Source: an uncultured Verrucomicrobia subdivision 3 bacterium (GTDB taxonomy: Bacteria; Verrucomicrobiota; Verrucomicrobiia; Limisphaerales; UBA11358). From it: 39,806 nucleotides of DNA. The notes beneath the pieces were generated by a model. It ran no database searches. It saw only the letters and a program-made list of their open reading frames with translations, and was not told the DNA's origin. Location: positions 1 through 39,806 of the forward strand of contig CAILDU010000075.1 of NCBI GenBank assembly GCA_903833055.1, in the 5' to 3' direction. How positions within the stretch are numbered: position 1 is the first letter of the stretch; every line of letters begins with the position of its first letter. Below are positions 23,840 to 32,275 of the stretch, in pieces. A program made the position numbers and the translations under genes.

Positions 23840-24727
23840 TTAGACGTAAAGATAAACGTAAACCGAGAATGAAACTGCCGCGAGACCGGCGGCGGCGGCG
23901 AGCGACCACAGAAAACTTTTCTGCCGTGCCGCGATAGAGAATGTCGCGATGATCACTGCCAATTGTGCCGCGAGCATCCCGTAGAAAAATTTCGCGCTGC
24001 GCTTGTGATGCTTCTCGGCGGTGTAATTATTCTGGCGCACCTGCAATTCATAAATGCTCGCGACGGCCTGATTTAATTTCGCCTCGGCATCGTAGCGTGC
24101 TGCCGCGTAGCGCAAACGCGCGGCGGAAAAACTGCGGAACACATTTTTGTCGCCGGTCATCAGCGTGTCGTCCAACTTGTCCACGACCTTGTTGACCGGC
24201 TTGGTTGCGCTGTCAAAAGCATCCGCCGCCGCCTTCGCCGCCGTCAACGAATCCGCCAGCGTTGCCGGTTTAATTTTCACCAGCGCAGCGGTGGTTTCCG
24301 CTTCCGGTGCGTCGCTGGCGACATCCGCAATCGCCGTGTTCACCGCATCGTCAAACTTTGCAGGCGTGGCCGGCGGCAATTCATTTTTCACCAACGCTGT
24401 CACCGTTGACGCGTCAATATTGGGTAAAACCTCCGCTGTCAGCGGCGTGATGTCCACCGTCGCCGCGAGCAAATCGAGCGAATTGCGCGCCGACGCGCTC
24501 CGCAATTTTTTCGCCTGATAAAAACTCCACTGATCGCCCGCCTTCGACTGGAGCTGCGCTGCCGCCGAGCGGTCGTATTGCGCCTTCGTCATTTCGCTCG
24601 ACGCGAGACCGGCGAGCATCGTCGCGATGACCGTCATCACGATGGGCGTTGCACCGAGCGTTTTACCCCATTTATTTTGCGGCAAATCCTGTTTCAGTTC
24701 GTTGGGAATTTCAATTTTGGCAGCCAT
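23840..24727 (-). CDS. DUF4337-like membrane protein
   Basis: A 295-residue protein of unknown function. One TM lies near the N-terminus (ATPIVMTVIATMLAGLAS), with the conserved-looking segment AGDQWSFYQAKKLRSASARN near residues 62-81. A long Ala-rich helical middle (about 95-215) follows, and two TMs end the protein (FFYGMLAAQLAVIIATFSIA, then FLWSLAAAAGLAAVSFSVYV). The N-terminal TM, DQW-x-F/Y-QAK motif and C-terminal TM pair match my memory of DUF4337 proteins. The middle is longer than I would expect, perhaps a coiled coil. Confidence 0.6.
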   Translation of the reverse strand: MAAKIEIPNELKQDLPQNKWGKTLGATPIVMTVIATMLAGLASSEMTKAQYDRSAAAQLQSKAGDQWSFYQAKKLRSASARNSLDLLAATVDITPLTAEVLPNIDASTVTALVKNELPPATPAKFDDAVNTAIADVASDAPEAETTAALVKIKPATLADSLTAAKAAADAFDSATKPVNKVVDKLDDTLMTGDKNVFRSFSAARLRYAAARYDAEAKLNQAVASIYELQVRQNNYTAEKHHKRSAKFFYGMLAAQLAVIIATFSIAARQKSFLWSLAAAAGLAAVSFSVYVYLYV

Positions 24728-24825
24728 AAATTTTTACGATTTCGCGCAATTTACCTGAAAGAAAAATTCTCCGCCAGCCTGCAAAACACATTGCCGCGCG
24801 CGCCGAAAAAATTCACCATCACCGA

Positions 24826-25350
24826 GTGAGCGAAATCTGGCAAAGCGAATCCGTCATCGACCAAACGCAAACCATCGCGCGCAGCCTAAAGCATTTTACC
24901 GGGCGCGAGCTTCTGCCGGAAAGTTCGGAGTTCAGAGTTCCGCGTTCAGAGTTGCCGGACGCTGAACTCGGAACCCTGAACCCTGAACTACGATTGCGTC
25001 TCGCGGAAAAAGTTTTTCACGCGCCGTTCGTGCTCGTTTCGCACGGAACGGAAGCCGACCCCATTTTGAATTACGGGAACGCGAGCGCGCTGGCACTTTG
25101 GGAAATGTCGTGGGCCGAACTCACGCGCACGTCCTCGCGCCTGACCGCCGAAGCGCCCAACCGCGAGGAACGCGCGCGGCTGCTGGAAATGGTAAAAATG
25201 CACGGATTCATTGACGATTATTCCGGCATCCGCATTTCAAAAACCGGCCGCCGTTTCGAAATTTCCCGCGCGACCGTCTGGAATTTGATTTCCGCCAACG
25301 GCCAGCCGTGCGGTCAGGCCGCGCTGTTTTCGCAGTGGGAATTTCTTTGA
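24826..25350 (+). CDS. MEKHLA-domain protein
   Basis: A PAS-like MEKHLA domain of unknown ligand, found alone in bacteria and on plant HD-ZIP III factors. The 174-residue protein starts at GTG 24826. It shows typical family strings: FVLVSHGTEADPILNYGNAS, ALWEMSWAELTRTSSRLTAE, RARLLEMVKMHGFIDDYSGI and FEISRATVWNLI. Between the N-terminal helix (TGRELL) and AEKVFHAP it carries about 25 extra residues encoded by a palindromic repeat at 24921-24990. Role is possibly redox or light/small-molecule sensing, but unproven. Confidence 0.85.
   Translation: MSEIWQSESVIDQTQTIARSLKHFTGRELLPESSEFRVPRSELPDAELGTLNPELRLRLAEKVFHAPFVLVSHGTEADPILNYGNASALALWEMSWAELTRTSSRLTAEAPNREERARLLEMVKMHGFIDDYSGIRISKTGRRFEISRATVWNLISANGQPCGQAALFSQWEFL
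24921..24990. repeat. In-frame GTTCAGAG palindromic repeat inside the MEKHLA gene
   Basis: A 30-base arm at 24921-24950 (AAGTTCGGAGTTCAGAGTTC onward) pairs with 24961-24990 at 24 of 30 positions across a short centre. It is built from seven- to eight-base GTTCAGAG-type units. It lies wholly in the reading frame and encodes EFRVPRSELPDAELGTLNPE, a loop not expected in MEKHLA domains. It resembles the arm inside cusA (35632-35661), which encodes a nearly identical STLNPELA. Confidence 0.8.
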
Positions 25351-25382
25351 GGTCGCCACCTGACGCATTAACCTTCCGGCCA

Positions 25383-26882
25383 GTGAAATTGTCTGTCGTC
25401 CAATCCGAAGTGAGCGAGCGCAAGATTACCTTGCTGCTGTGCTGTATTGCGGTGGTGCATGTTTTCATTTTTTCCGCGGCGTTTCCATTCTTCAGTGTGG
25501 TGGATGAGCAGGCACACTTCGACATGGTGACGCGCTATGCCCAAGCTGCACCACCGCGAACCATGCCGCTTACCAGTGAGGCGGCGTTGCCATACATCGT
25601 CTGGTTCAGCACGTCGGAATACCTGTGGACGCCGGCATCGCAGCCTCACGGAATGTTTGCCCCGCCCCCGTGGCAACTCTCGGCAGAGGACGCCAAAATT
25701 CGGCTGGCACCACGCGAGAAATTTTGGCGGGAAACCGCCGTCAACTACGAGGCTGGCCAACCGCCGCTTTATTATCTGGTTGCGGGCGTTTGGTGGCAGG
25801 CCGGCCAATGGTTGCCGTTGGCGGATGGCGACCGGCTATTATGGCTTCGGCTTTTGAACATGGTGTTGCTCGTGGCGTTGGTCTGGCTCGGTGGCTGTGC
25901 CGCCAAAAAACTTTTTCCGGACAACCGTTTTATCCGGCTGGCCGTGCCGGCGCTAATCGCGTTTTTTCCGCAATCCATCTTTTACGCCATCAACAGCGAT
26001 GTGATGTCACCGCTGGTGTTTGGCGCAGCGTTTGTGCTGTTGTTGGAATTTTGGGAGACGGGAATTCCCGGCCCGCGTCACGCCGTCGCCACCGGACTCG
26101 TGCTGGCTGCAACTTTTCTGACGAAAATCAGCAACCTGCCTTTGCTCGCCGTTGCGGGAGTTTTCATCGCGATAAAATTTTTCCGGCTGGCACGCGCCGG
26201 AAAATTGCCGCTGGCGTCACTATGTATTTTACTTATGTGTGCCGGACTACCAGCGGTCGCGTGGCTGACGTGGTGCAAAGTGCTTTTCGGCGATTTCACC
26301 GGCACGGCGCAAAAAATTCACTTCCTCAATTGGGCGGCCCAGCCGGTTGCAGAATGGTTTCATCACCCGATTTTCACGGCGCAAGGTTTCTGGTTTTTCC
26401 TGAAAGGCAATCTCGCCTCGTTTTGGTTTGGCGAACAATTATGGTATCGCGCGCCATTGGTGGACGCCGACGCCGCATTAGTGATGATCGTCCTCTCGCT
26501 GGGCACACTGATTCTCGTGTTGGCCGCGCTGGTGCGCCAGCCGCCGACCTATTCTGCACCGCAACGCACGGCACTTTGGTTTGGGTTGGCGAGTATCGTG
26601 GCAGCATTTGCGTTCTTCGCACTCCTGTCCGTCAAATACGATTTTAACGACTGCTTTTATCCATCGCGCGCACATCCGTTTTTCATTTCCGGGCGGCTGA
26701 TGCTGGGACTACTGATTCCATTTCTGATTTTGTTTGCGTGCGGCCTTGATCAATTGCTGAAAAAATTTCCTGAGCGCGTGAAATTTTTTGTGCTGACCGC
26801 GCTGCTGGCATTTCTGCTTACGTCGGAAATCACGGCGGACTGGCCGGTTTTTTTTAGCGAATATAACTGGTTTCACTTCTGA
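25383..26882 (+). CDS. Multi-TM glycosyltransferase-like protein (DUF2142/PMT-like)
   Basis: A membrane protein of about 499 residues with 10-12 TM segments. Early in the sequence it has a periplasmic loop with the acidic VVDEQAHFDMVTRYAQA (PMT/GT39-like DE motif, about 40-56), then NYEAGQPPLYYLVAGVWW and a C-terminal loop YDFNDCFYPSRAHPFFISGR. These features resemble DUF2142/ArnT-type lipid-linked sugar transferases, which move sugars from polyprenyl carriers in the periplasm. The exact substrate is unknown. I start at GTG 25383; a longer in-frame start at 25308 would overlap the MEKHLA gene. Confidence 0.65.
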   Translation: MKLSVVQSEVSERKITLLLCCIAVVHVFIFSAAFPFFSVVDEQAHFDMVTRYAQAAPPRTMPLTSEAALPYIVWFSTSEYLWTPASQPHGMFAPPPWQLSAEDAKIRLAPREKFWRETAVNYEAGQPPLYYLVAGVWWQAGQWLPLADGDRLLWLRLLNMVLLVALVWLGGCAAKKLFPDNRFIRLAVPALIAFFPQSIFYAINSDVMSPLVFGAAFVLLLEFWETGIPGPRHAVATGLVLAATFLTKISNLPLLAVAGVFIAIKFFRLARAGKLPLASLCILLMCAGLPAVAWLTWCKVLFGDFTGTAQKIHFLNWAAQPVAEWFHHPIFTAQGFWFFLKGNLASFWFGEQLWYRAPLVDADAALVMIVLSLGTLILVLAALVRQPPTYSAPQRTALWFGLASIVAAFAFFALLSVKYDFNDCFYPSRAHPFFISGRLMLGLLIPFLILFACGLDQLLKKFPERVKFFVLTALLAFLLTSEITADWPVFFSEYNWFHF

Positions 26883-26894
26883 CGCCGCGCGCGG

Positions 26895-27893
26895 TCAGAA
26901 CCATTTCTTCATCTTGAAGTAAAGATATGTTGCCAGCGTGGACGCAATCATGACGCCGGCGGCGATGGGATAAGCATGGGCGTGATCCAGTTCCGGCATG
27001 TCCTTAAAATTCATGCCATACCACGTTCCAATCATCATCAGCGGCGTCGTGATGACGGTGATGAGCGTGAGCAACTTCACGACTTCGCCGGTCTGGTTGG
27101 ACGACATGTTGAGATAAATTTGCAGGATGCCGGTCAATGAATCAGTATAGCCCTGCGCGAGTTCACCAATGTGAAAGAGGGAATCGTAAACGTCGCGGAA
27201 ATACGGCACGAGATGCAGTCGGACGAGTTTGAATTCACCCTGCGCGAAACGGCCCAGCACTTCGCGTTGCGGCCCGATGATCTGGCGTAGGTGCAACACT
27301 TCCTTCTTCACCTGCAAAATTTTATTGAGCGTCTCCTTACTCGGCCTTTGGAACGCCTGCTGTTCCAGGTCGGCAATCTCCAGCGAGAGTTCGTCCAGCG
27401 CGGGCTTGTAATTGTCCACTAGATTATCGAGCAACGAATGCGCCAACCGGTCGGGCGCGCGCGCGATGTTCATCGTGCCGGTCAGCGCGCGATCTTCAAT
27501 GGTCGTCACGCTGCGCAGTGGTTCCTCGTGAAACGTGACCAGAAAATTTTTGCCGAGAAAAAAATTTAATTCACTCGTGCCGAAACAACCATCTTTGCGG
27601 CTGTAATCCACCGCGTGAATCACCATGAAAAGATACGGTGTAAATTTATCTTCCTCTTTCGGTGAATACTCCTCGACCTTCGGCGACGGACTGGGCTGCA
27701 CGCAATCCTCAATGGACAAGGGGTGAAAATGAAAGATTTGCTCCAGCACTTCTTTGTTTTCGAAGGCCGTGGGTTTCTCCAAATCCACCCAGAGAAAAAG
27801 ATTGGTGTCCGCCAGCAGTGTCGGCATCAGGAACGGCTCGATGTCCTTGGTGTGCAGTTTGCCCTGCGTCGTGAATGCAAATGAGCGAATCAT
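26895..27893 (-). CDS. corA: CorA-family divalent cation transporter
   Basis: Homopentameric channel for Mg2+ (also Co2+ or Ni2+ in some members). The 332-residue protein has a long cytoplasmic alpha/beta domain, a stalk helix, two C-terminal TMs and the selectivity motif GMNF (in GTWYGMNFKDMPELD). The second TM ends in a basic cluster (FKMKKWF). I choose ATG 27893 (MIRSFAFTTQGKL), which gives a normal CorA length. It diverges from lysS, with a palindromic element in between. Confidence 0.92.
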   Translation of the reverse strand: MIRSFAFTTQGKLHTKDIEPFLMPTLLADTNLFLWVDLEKPTAFENKEVLEQIFHFHPLSIEDCVQPSPSPKVEEYSPKEEDKFTPYLFMVIHAVDYSRKDGCFGTSELNFFLGKNFLVTFHEEPLRSVTTIEDRALTGTMNIARAPDRLAHSLLDNLVDNYKPALDELSLEIADLEQQAFQRPSKETLNKILQVKKEVLHLRQIIGPQREVLGRFAQGEFKLVRLHLVPYFRDVYDSLFHIGELAQGYTDSLTGILQIYLNMSSNQTGEVVKLLTLITVITTPLMMIGTWYGMNFKDMPELDHAHAYPIAAGVMIASTLATYLYFKMKKWF

Positions 27894-27973
27894 GGAAAAA
27901 ATATTTTCGACCTGCGATTTGGCAAATGCTAGGCGCAACCGCGTTCAAGGCAAGTTTCGTTTATCACGCTCGG

Positions 27974-28050
27974 AGTTGTCGCGCGAAGCCCGCGAAGTCG
28001 GCGAAGGAAGAGTTTCCCCTTCGCATCCTCCGCGTCCTTCGCGCGAAACT
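27974..28050. repeat. CGCGAAG palindromic element between corA and lysS
   Basis: The arm at 27974-28007 pairs with 28018-28050 (about 27 of 33 positions, with one gap) around a ten-base loop. The arms are made of CGCGAAG-like units of eight or nine bases, which are related in style but not identical to the CGCAAAG family at 12059 and 29944. It is compact enough to form a strong cruciform or RNA hairpin, and ends 66 bases before lysS. Confidence 0.75.
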
Positions 28051-28116
28051 GTCTTGCCCGTTTTGCTTCTTGGTTTCTGGTCGCAAAATGTGCTTTAATG
28101 TCCGCCGCACGTTTTT

Positions 28117-29940
28117 ATGGAAGACACGAATTCACTCATCGAACAGCGCAAGGCCAAGCTCAAATCGCTTGAAGCCAAAGGCATTTTTCCGTTCCAAAAT
28201 AAATTTACGCCCGACGCGAAATGCAACGCTGCCCGCAGCGGGTTCGATTCCGGCGCGCTGCCCGAAGGTCACAAGGTTTCCGTCGCCGGCCGCATCACCG
28301 CGCACCGCGACATGGGCAAATCCATGTTCATTGACGTGCGCGACCAGAGCGGACGTATCCAAGTTTACGCGCAGAAAAACACTCTCGGCGACGAGCAGTT
28401 TAACGTTTTTACGCACCTCGACCTCGGCGATTTTGTCGGCGTCACCGGAACTTTGTTTCGCACCAAAACTGGCGAGCCGAGCATCAAGCTGGAAGCGTTC
28501 ACCATTCTGGCAAAATCACTGCGCCCGCCGCCCGCGAAATGGCACGGACTGGAAGACACGGAAATTCGTTACCGTCAGCGTTACCTTGATTTGATTGCGA
28601 ATGATGACGTAAAAAAAGTTTTCAAGCAGCGCAGCGAAATCGTTCACGAGATTCGTAATTTTTTTCACGAGCGCGGTTATATGGAAGTTGAAACGCCCGT
28701 GATGCAGCCGATTCCCGGCGGCGCGGCGGCGCAACCTTTCGTCACCAAACACAACGCGCTCGGCTGCGAATTTTATCTGCGCATCGCGCTGGAGCTTTAC
28801 CACAAGCGGCTGCTCGTCGGCGGCATTGACAAGCTGTTTGAGATCGGAAAAAACTTCCGCAACGAAGGCCTCTCGCGCCGGCACAATCCCGAATTCACGA
28901 TGCTCGAAGCCTACTGCGCGTTCGGCGATTACGCGACGATGATGGAAACGGTGGAGTCGCTCATCACAACCGTGGCGCAGAAAGTTTTGGGAACTTTACA
29001 AATTGAACATTCGCGCAGGAGCGCTTTCGTCGCAGCATTCGACCGAGCCATTCATGAACTGGATGCCGTCTTCGCCAAAACCTCTGTAATTTCACTTAAA
29101 GGTGATACGCAATTAAGACATCAGGAAATTAAGAAATTACGTGAAGAGTTAGTGGCATTTGGCAAGCGAGCTGAATCGGAACCAGTCGAGAAGTTAGCTG
29201 AAGAAGTTTACCAGTCGCATGGCAAATGGAGTTTTAATCTTGATGCCACACTGGATGTTAAAAAAGGCGAATCTGCCGAAGAATTTCTTGAGAAAGTCAA
29301 AGCTTCTACCATTGTCGAACTCAAAGAAATTTTGAGCAAATGGTTGATTTTTTATCATCGGTTCATCGAAGAAATTAAAACTTTCAGAACCACAAAGGTG
29401 ATTGATTTGCGCCAACCTTGGCGTCGCGCGCAATACAACGATCTCGTCAAAGAAAAAGCCGGCGCAGACTGGTTCGGCATTTCGCCTGCCGAACGTCGCC
29501 AACGCGCACACGACATGGGCGCGGAAATCGGCAAGGAGTTCGAAGATTTTGAAGTCACCAACGCCGTGTTCTCTAAATTCATCGAGCCCACTTTGATTCA
29601 GCCCACGTTCGTCACGCATCTGCCCAAGGAACTCGTGCCGCTCGCCAAGCTTTCGCCCGACGACCCGACGACCGTCGAGGTCTTCGAGTGCTGCATCAAC
29701 GGCCAGGAAATTTCGCCCGGCTACACCGAGCAGAACGATCCCATCGCGCAGCGCGCCACGCTGGAACATCAGGCCGGCGGCGAACAGCAGAAGCTGGACG
29801 AGGATTTTCTCGTCGCGCTTGAACACGGCATGCCGCCCGCCGGCGGCATCGGCATCGGCATTGACCGCCTGTGCATGATGCTCCTCGGCCAGGAAAGTAT
29901 TCGTGATGTGATTTTGTTCCCGCAGTTGAAGCCAAAATGA
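28117..29940 (+). CDS. lysS: Lysyl-tRNA synthetase (class II) with an internal insertion
   Basis: Charges tRNA-Lys. The 607-residue protein has the OB-fold anticodon domain (VAGRITAHRDMGKSMFIDVR, then VYAQKNTLG). Class II motifs follow: motif 1 (ERGYMEVETPVMQPIPGGAA), motif 2 (FEIGKNFRNEGLSRRHNPEF) and motif 3 (GIGIGIDRLCMMLLGQ), as well as FECCINGQEISPGYTEQNDP. Normal LysS is about 500 residues. The extra length is one block of about 120 residues (about 299-420, bases 29010-29390), inserted between KVLGTLQIEH and KVIDLRQPW in the catalytic domain. No catalytic motif is disrupted, so it is probably active. Confidence 0.93.
   Translation: MEDTNSLIEQRKAKLKSLEAKGIFPFQNKFTPDAKCNAARSGFDSGALPEGHKVSVAGRITAHRDMGKSMFIDVRDQSGRIQVYAQKNTLGDEQFNVFTHLDLGDFVGVTGTLFRTKTGEPSIKLEAFTILAKSLRPPPAKWHGLEDTEIRYRQRYLDLIANDDVKKVFKQRSEIVHEIRNFFHERGYMEVETPVMQPIPGGAAAQPFVTKHNALGCEFYLRIALELYHKRLLVGGIDKLFEIGKNFRNEGLSRRHNPEFTMLEAYCAFGDYATMMETVESLITTVAQKVLGTLQIEHSRRSAFVAAFDRAIHELDAVFAKTSVISLKGDTQLRHQEIKKLREELVAFGKRAESEPVEKLAEEVYQSHGKWSFNLDATLDVKKGESAEEFLEKVKASTIVELKEILSKWLIFYHRFIEEIKTFRTTKVIDLRQPWRRAQYNDLVKEKAGADWFGISPAERRQRAHDMGAEIGKEFEDFEVTNAVFSKFIEPTLIQPTFVTHLPKELVPLAKLSPDDPTTVEVFECCINGQEISPGYTEQNDPIAQRATLEHQAGGEQQKLDEDFLVALEHGMPPAGGIGIGIDRLCMMLLGQESIRDVILFPQLKPK
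29010..29390 (+). other. AT-rich in-frame insertion within lysS
   Basis: Bases 29041-29400 hand-counted at 143 G+C of 360 (about 40%), against about 67% for 29461-29520 downstream in the same gene. The encoded block is helix-rich and charged (RHQEIKKLREELVAFGKRAE, later AEEFLEKVKASTIVELKEIL), uses no rare stop or start, and has no intein-type termini (no Cys/Ser N-end with HN C-end). Probable horizontally acquired or fast-evolving structural insert of unknown role. Confidence 0.65.
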
Positions 29941-29943
29941 ATC

Positions 29944-30030
29944 TCACGCAAAGTCGCCAAGGCGCGAAGACAGAACTGTCCTTGTTCCACAACTTGAATG
30001 CTAGCTTTGCGACTTCGCGTCTTTGCGTGA
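29944..30030. repeat. CGCAAAG-type inverted repeat between lysS and the ABC-F gene
   Basis: The arm at 29944-29969 (TCACGCAAAGTCGCCAAGGC onward) pairs with 30005-30030 at 22 of 26 positions across 35 bases. It is the same family as 12059-12118. It starts three bases after the lysS stop and ends 10 bases before the ATG of the ABC-F gene; its TTGCGTGA end creates a spurious upstream TTG start at 30023. Confidence 0.8.
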
Positions 30031-30040
30031 AAAAAGAATT

Positions 30041-31897
30041 ATGCTTACCGTAGCCGGACTTTCTAAATCATTTGGTGGCCGCGAATTGTTTGACGACGTT
30101 TCGTTGAACATCATGTCGGGCGACCGCATCGCCATCACCGGGCCGAACGGCGCGGGCAAATCCACGCTCATCAAGATCATCCTCGGCCAGGAGGAGCCGG
30201 ATGGCGGCAGCGTGTCGTTCATTCGCGGCACACGCGTCGGCTATCTGCCGCAGGAAAGCGAGCCGGCGGGAAATGAAACCGTGATGGAAGTCGCCGTGCC
30301 GCACGAGCACGAGCACGACGGCCAGTTCATCGCCAAGGTGAAGCAGATTCTCGCCAGCCTCGGTTTCAAGCAGACGGATCACGATCGTCCGGCGAAGGAA
30401 ATGTCCGGCGGCTGGATCATGCGCGCGCACCTCGCGCGTCTGCTCGCGGAGGAACCGGATCTGTTAATGCTCGATGAGCCGACGAATCATCTCGATCTCG
30501 AAACGCTGATTTGGTTTCAGGATTATCTGAAATATTATCCGGGCGCGATTCTGATGATTTCGCACGATCGTGAATTTTTGAACAATCTTTGCACGCACAT
30601 TGCGGAATTGCGTTCGTCGAAAATCATGCGTTACACGGGCAACTACGACGAGTATCTCGTGCAGCGCGCGGCGATGGAAGCGACGCTGATCGCGACGGCA
30701 AAATCGCAGCAGCGCGAGATTGACCGGCTGCAATTATTCGCCGACCGCTTTGGTGCGAAAGCCAGCAAAGCCTCGCAGGCGCAGAGCAAACGCAAGCAGA
30801 TTGAGCGCATCAAGGAAGACATGATCGAAGTGCCGGACGGCCCGGAATCCACGATGGGTTTTCGTTTTCCGCAACCGCAGCGCAGTGGCCAGCGCGTCAT
30901 CACGCTGGAGAAAATTAAGTTTGGCTACGGCGAAAAAATAATTTACGACGGCATTGATTTTGAAGCAGAACGCGACCAGCGAATTGTTTTGGTCGGGCCA
31001 AACGGCGCGGGAAAATCCACGCTGCTGAAAATTCTCGCGCAAGTGCTCACGCCGCAAGCGGGCGAACACAAGCTCGGTCACAACGCGAAGTTTGGTTACT
31101 TCGCGCAACATCGCGCGGCGATGTTGAATCCCAAGCACACGGTTTTTCAGGAGGCGCTCGATACGCCGCAGCGCATCACGGAGCAGGCCATCCGCACGGT
31201 GCTGGGCAGCTTTCTGTTTCGCGGCGATGATATTTACAAACCGGTCAGCGTCTTGAGCGGTGGTGAAAAAAGCCGGCTCGCGCTGGTAAAATTATTGCTC
31301 GATCCGCCCAATCTTTTGCTGATGGATGAGCCGACAACGCATCTGGATTTAGCCAGTGTTGACGCGCTGATTGTCGCGTTGAAGCAATATCAGGGCACAT
31401 TGGTTTTCATCAGCCACGATGTGCATTTTATTCGTGCGCTTTCCACGCACGTTGTCCGCGTCGAAGCGGGGCAACTCAAACATTTTGGCGGCGGTTACCA
31501 ATATTATTTGGACAAGACCGCGCAGTCCGCGCGCGCGGCGCTGACGAGTTCGAGCTTTGGCAGCGTTGTCAGCCGACCAGCCGCTGTTCCGAAAGTGGAT
31601 CGCAAAGAGCAGAAGCGTTTGGAAGCCGCTGAACGGCAGGCGCGCTCGGACAAAAAAAACGAAATTCCAAAACGCATCGCCGCACTGGAAAAAGAAATTG
31701 CCGACCTCGAAGCGAAGGAACGCGACTACGCGGCGGAATTGGAAAAACCGGAGACGTATCATTCCGGCGGCCGCGCGACGCAGATCAATCGCGAGCTGGT
31801 TCAGGTGACGGATCGCTTGGAAGCGGCCAACGCCGAATGGGAAAAAGCGGTCGCGGACTTGGCGCAGTTCGTAGCGGCGCAATCGACGACGGAATAA
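30041..31897 (+). CDS. ABC-F family ATPase (ribosome-associated, Uup/EttA-like)
   Basis: A cytoplasmic protein with tandem ABC domains and no TM, acting on the ribosome (translation factor or antibiotic protection in this family). The 618 residues have Walker A GPNGAGKST at 34-42 and again near 322, signatures MSGGWIMRAHLARL and LSGGEKSRLALVKLL, and Walker B LLMLDEPTNHLDLETL and LLLMDEPTTHLDLAS. A linker of the P-site tRNA-interacting type (about 230-270) separates the domains. A C-terminal coiled-coil (about 540-618; KEIADLEAKERDYAAELEKP) resembles Uup/YdiF-type proteins. I start at ATG 30041; the TTG at 30023 lies in a repeat. Confidence 0.93.
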   Translation: MLTVAGLSKSFGGRELFDDVSLNIMSGDRIAITGPNGAGKSTLIKIILGQEEPDGGSVSFIRGTRVGYLPQESEPAGNETVMEVAVPHEHEHDGQFIAKVKQILASLGFKQTDHDRPAKEMSGGWIMRAHLARLLAEEPDLLMLDEPTNHLDLETLIWFQDYLKYYPGAILMISHDREFLNNLCTHIAELRSSKIMRYTGNYDEYLVQRAAMEATLIATAKSQQREIDRLQLFADRFGAKASKASQAQSKRKQIERIKEDMIEVPDGPESTMGFRFPQPQRSGQRVITLEKIKFGYGEKIIYDGIDFEAERDQRIVLVGPNGAGKSTLLKILAQVLTPQAGEHKLGHNAKFGYFAQHRAAMLNPKHTVFQEALDTPQRITEQAIRTVLGSFLFRGDDIYKPVSVLSGGEKSRLALVKLLLDPPNLLLMDEPTTHLDLASVDALIVALKQYQGTLVFISHDVHFIRALSTHVVRVEAGQLKHFGGGYQYYLDKTAQSARAALTSSSFGSVVSRPAAVPKVDRKEQKRLEAAERQARSDKKNEIPKRIAALEKEIADLEAKERDYAAELEKPETYHSGGRATQINRELVQVTDRLEAANAEWEKAVADLAQFVAAQSTTE

Positions 31898-31951
31898 TTC
31901 TTCCATTTGCATTTTGAACGCGGTGTGTCATTGTGCCATCAAAACCAAGCC

Positions 31952-32218
31952 ATGAAAAAATTACTCATCATTACTGGAATTGCGCTGGTCGCCGGTCTGG
32001 GCGCGCGCGCCGAAGACACCAAACCCACGCCCGATAAGCTGACGACCTGTCCAGTGTCCGGCGAAAAGCTAGGCGGCGATATGGGCGGACCGTATGTGTT
32101 CACTTATCAAGGTCAGGAAGTGAAATTGTGCTGCAAGAGCTGCAAAAAAGATTTCGACAAAGACCCGAATAAGTTCATCGTCAAGATTCGTCAGGCCGAT
32201 ACGGCTGGCAAAAAGTGA
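31952..32218 (+). CDS. Small secreted metal-binding-type protein (YHS/TRASH-like)
   Basis: An 88-residue protein with a Sec signal peptide (MKKLLIITGIALVAGLGARA) and a domain with CPVSGEKLGGDMGGPYVFTY, then VKLCCKSCKKDF. The pattern CPVSG...G...CCxxC is like small heavy-metal-binding YHS/TRASH-type domains that often lie next to copper efflux genes. I infer periplasmic metal binding. It starts the metal-resistance cluster that runs to 37.4 kb. ATG 31952 begins the signal peptide; a longer frame upstream has no support. Confidence 0.65.
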   Translation: MKKLLIITGIALVAGLGARAEDTKPTPDKLTTCPVSGEKLGGDMGGPYVFTYQGQEVKLCCKSCKKDFDKDPNKFIVKIRQADTAGKK

Positions 32219-32275
32219 CGGTTGAATGCCAAAAAATGTCCGGCAGAAAATTTCCGGACGTGTGATAAGTAGATT

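Noticed and set aside
25308-25382. Upstream start for the multi-TM glycosyltransferase-like gene
   Set aside because: It overlaps the MEKHLA gene and adds residues without a plausible signal; GTG 25383 is better.
29010-29390. Intein or mobile element inside lysS
   Set aside because: No splicing-type termini, homing-endonuclease motif or transposase; the insert stays in frame and looks like a helical protein segment.
30023-30040. TTG start of the ABC-F gene at 30023
   Set aside because: Also repeat-derived; ATG 30041 begins directly at the ABC domain.
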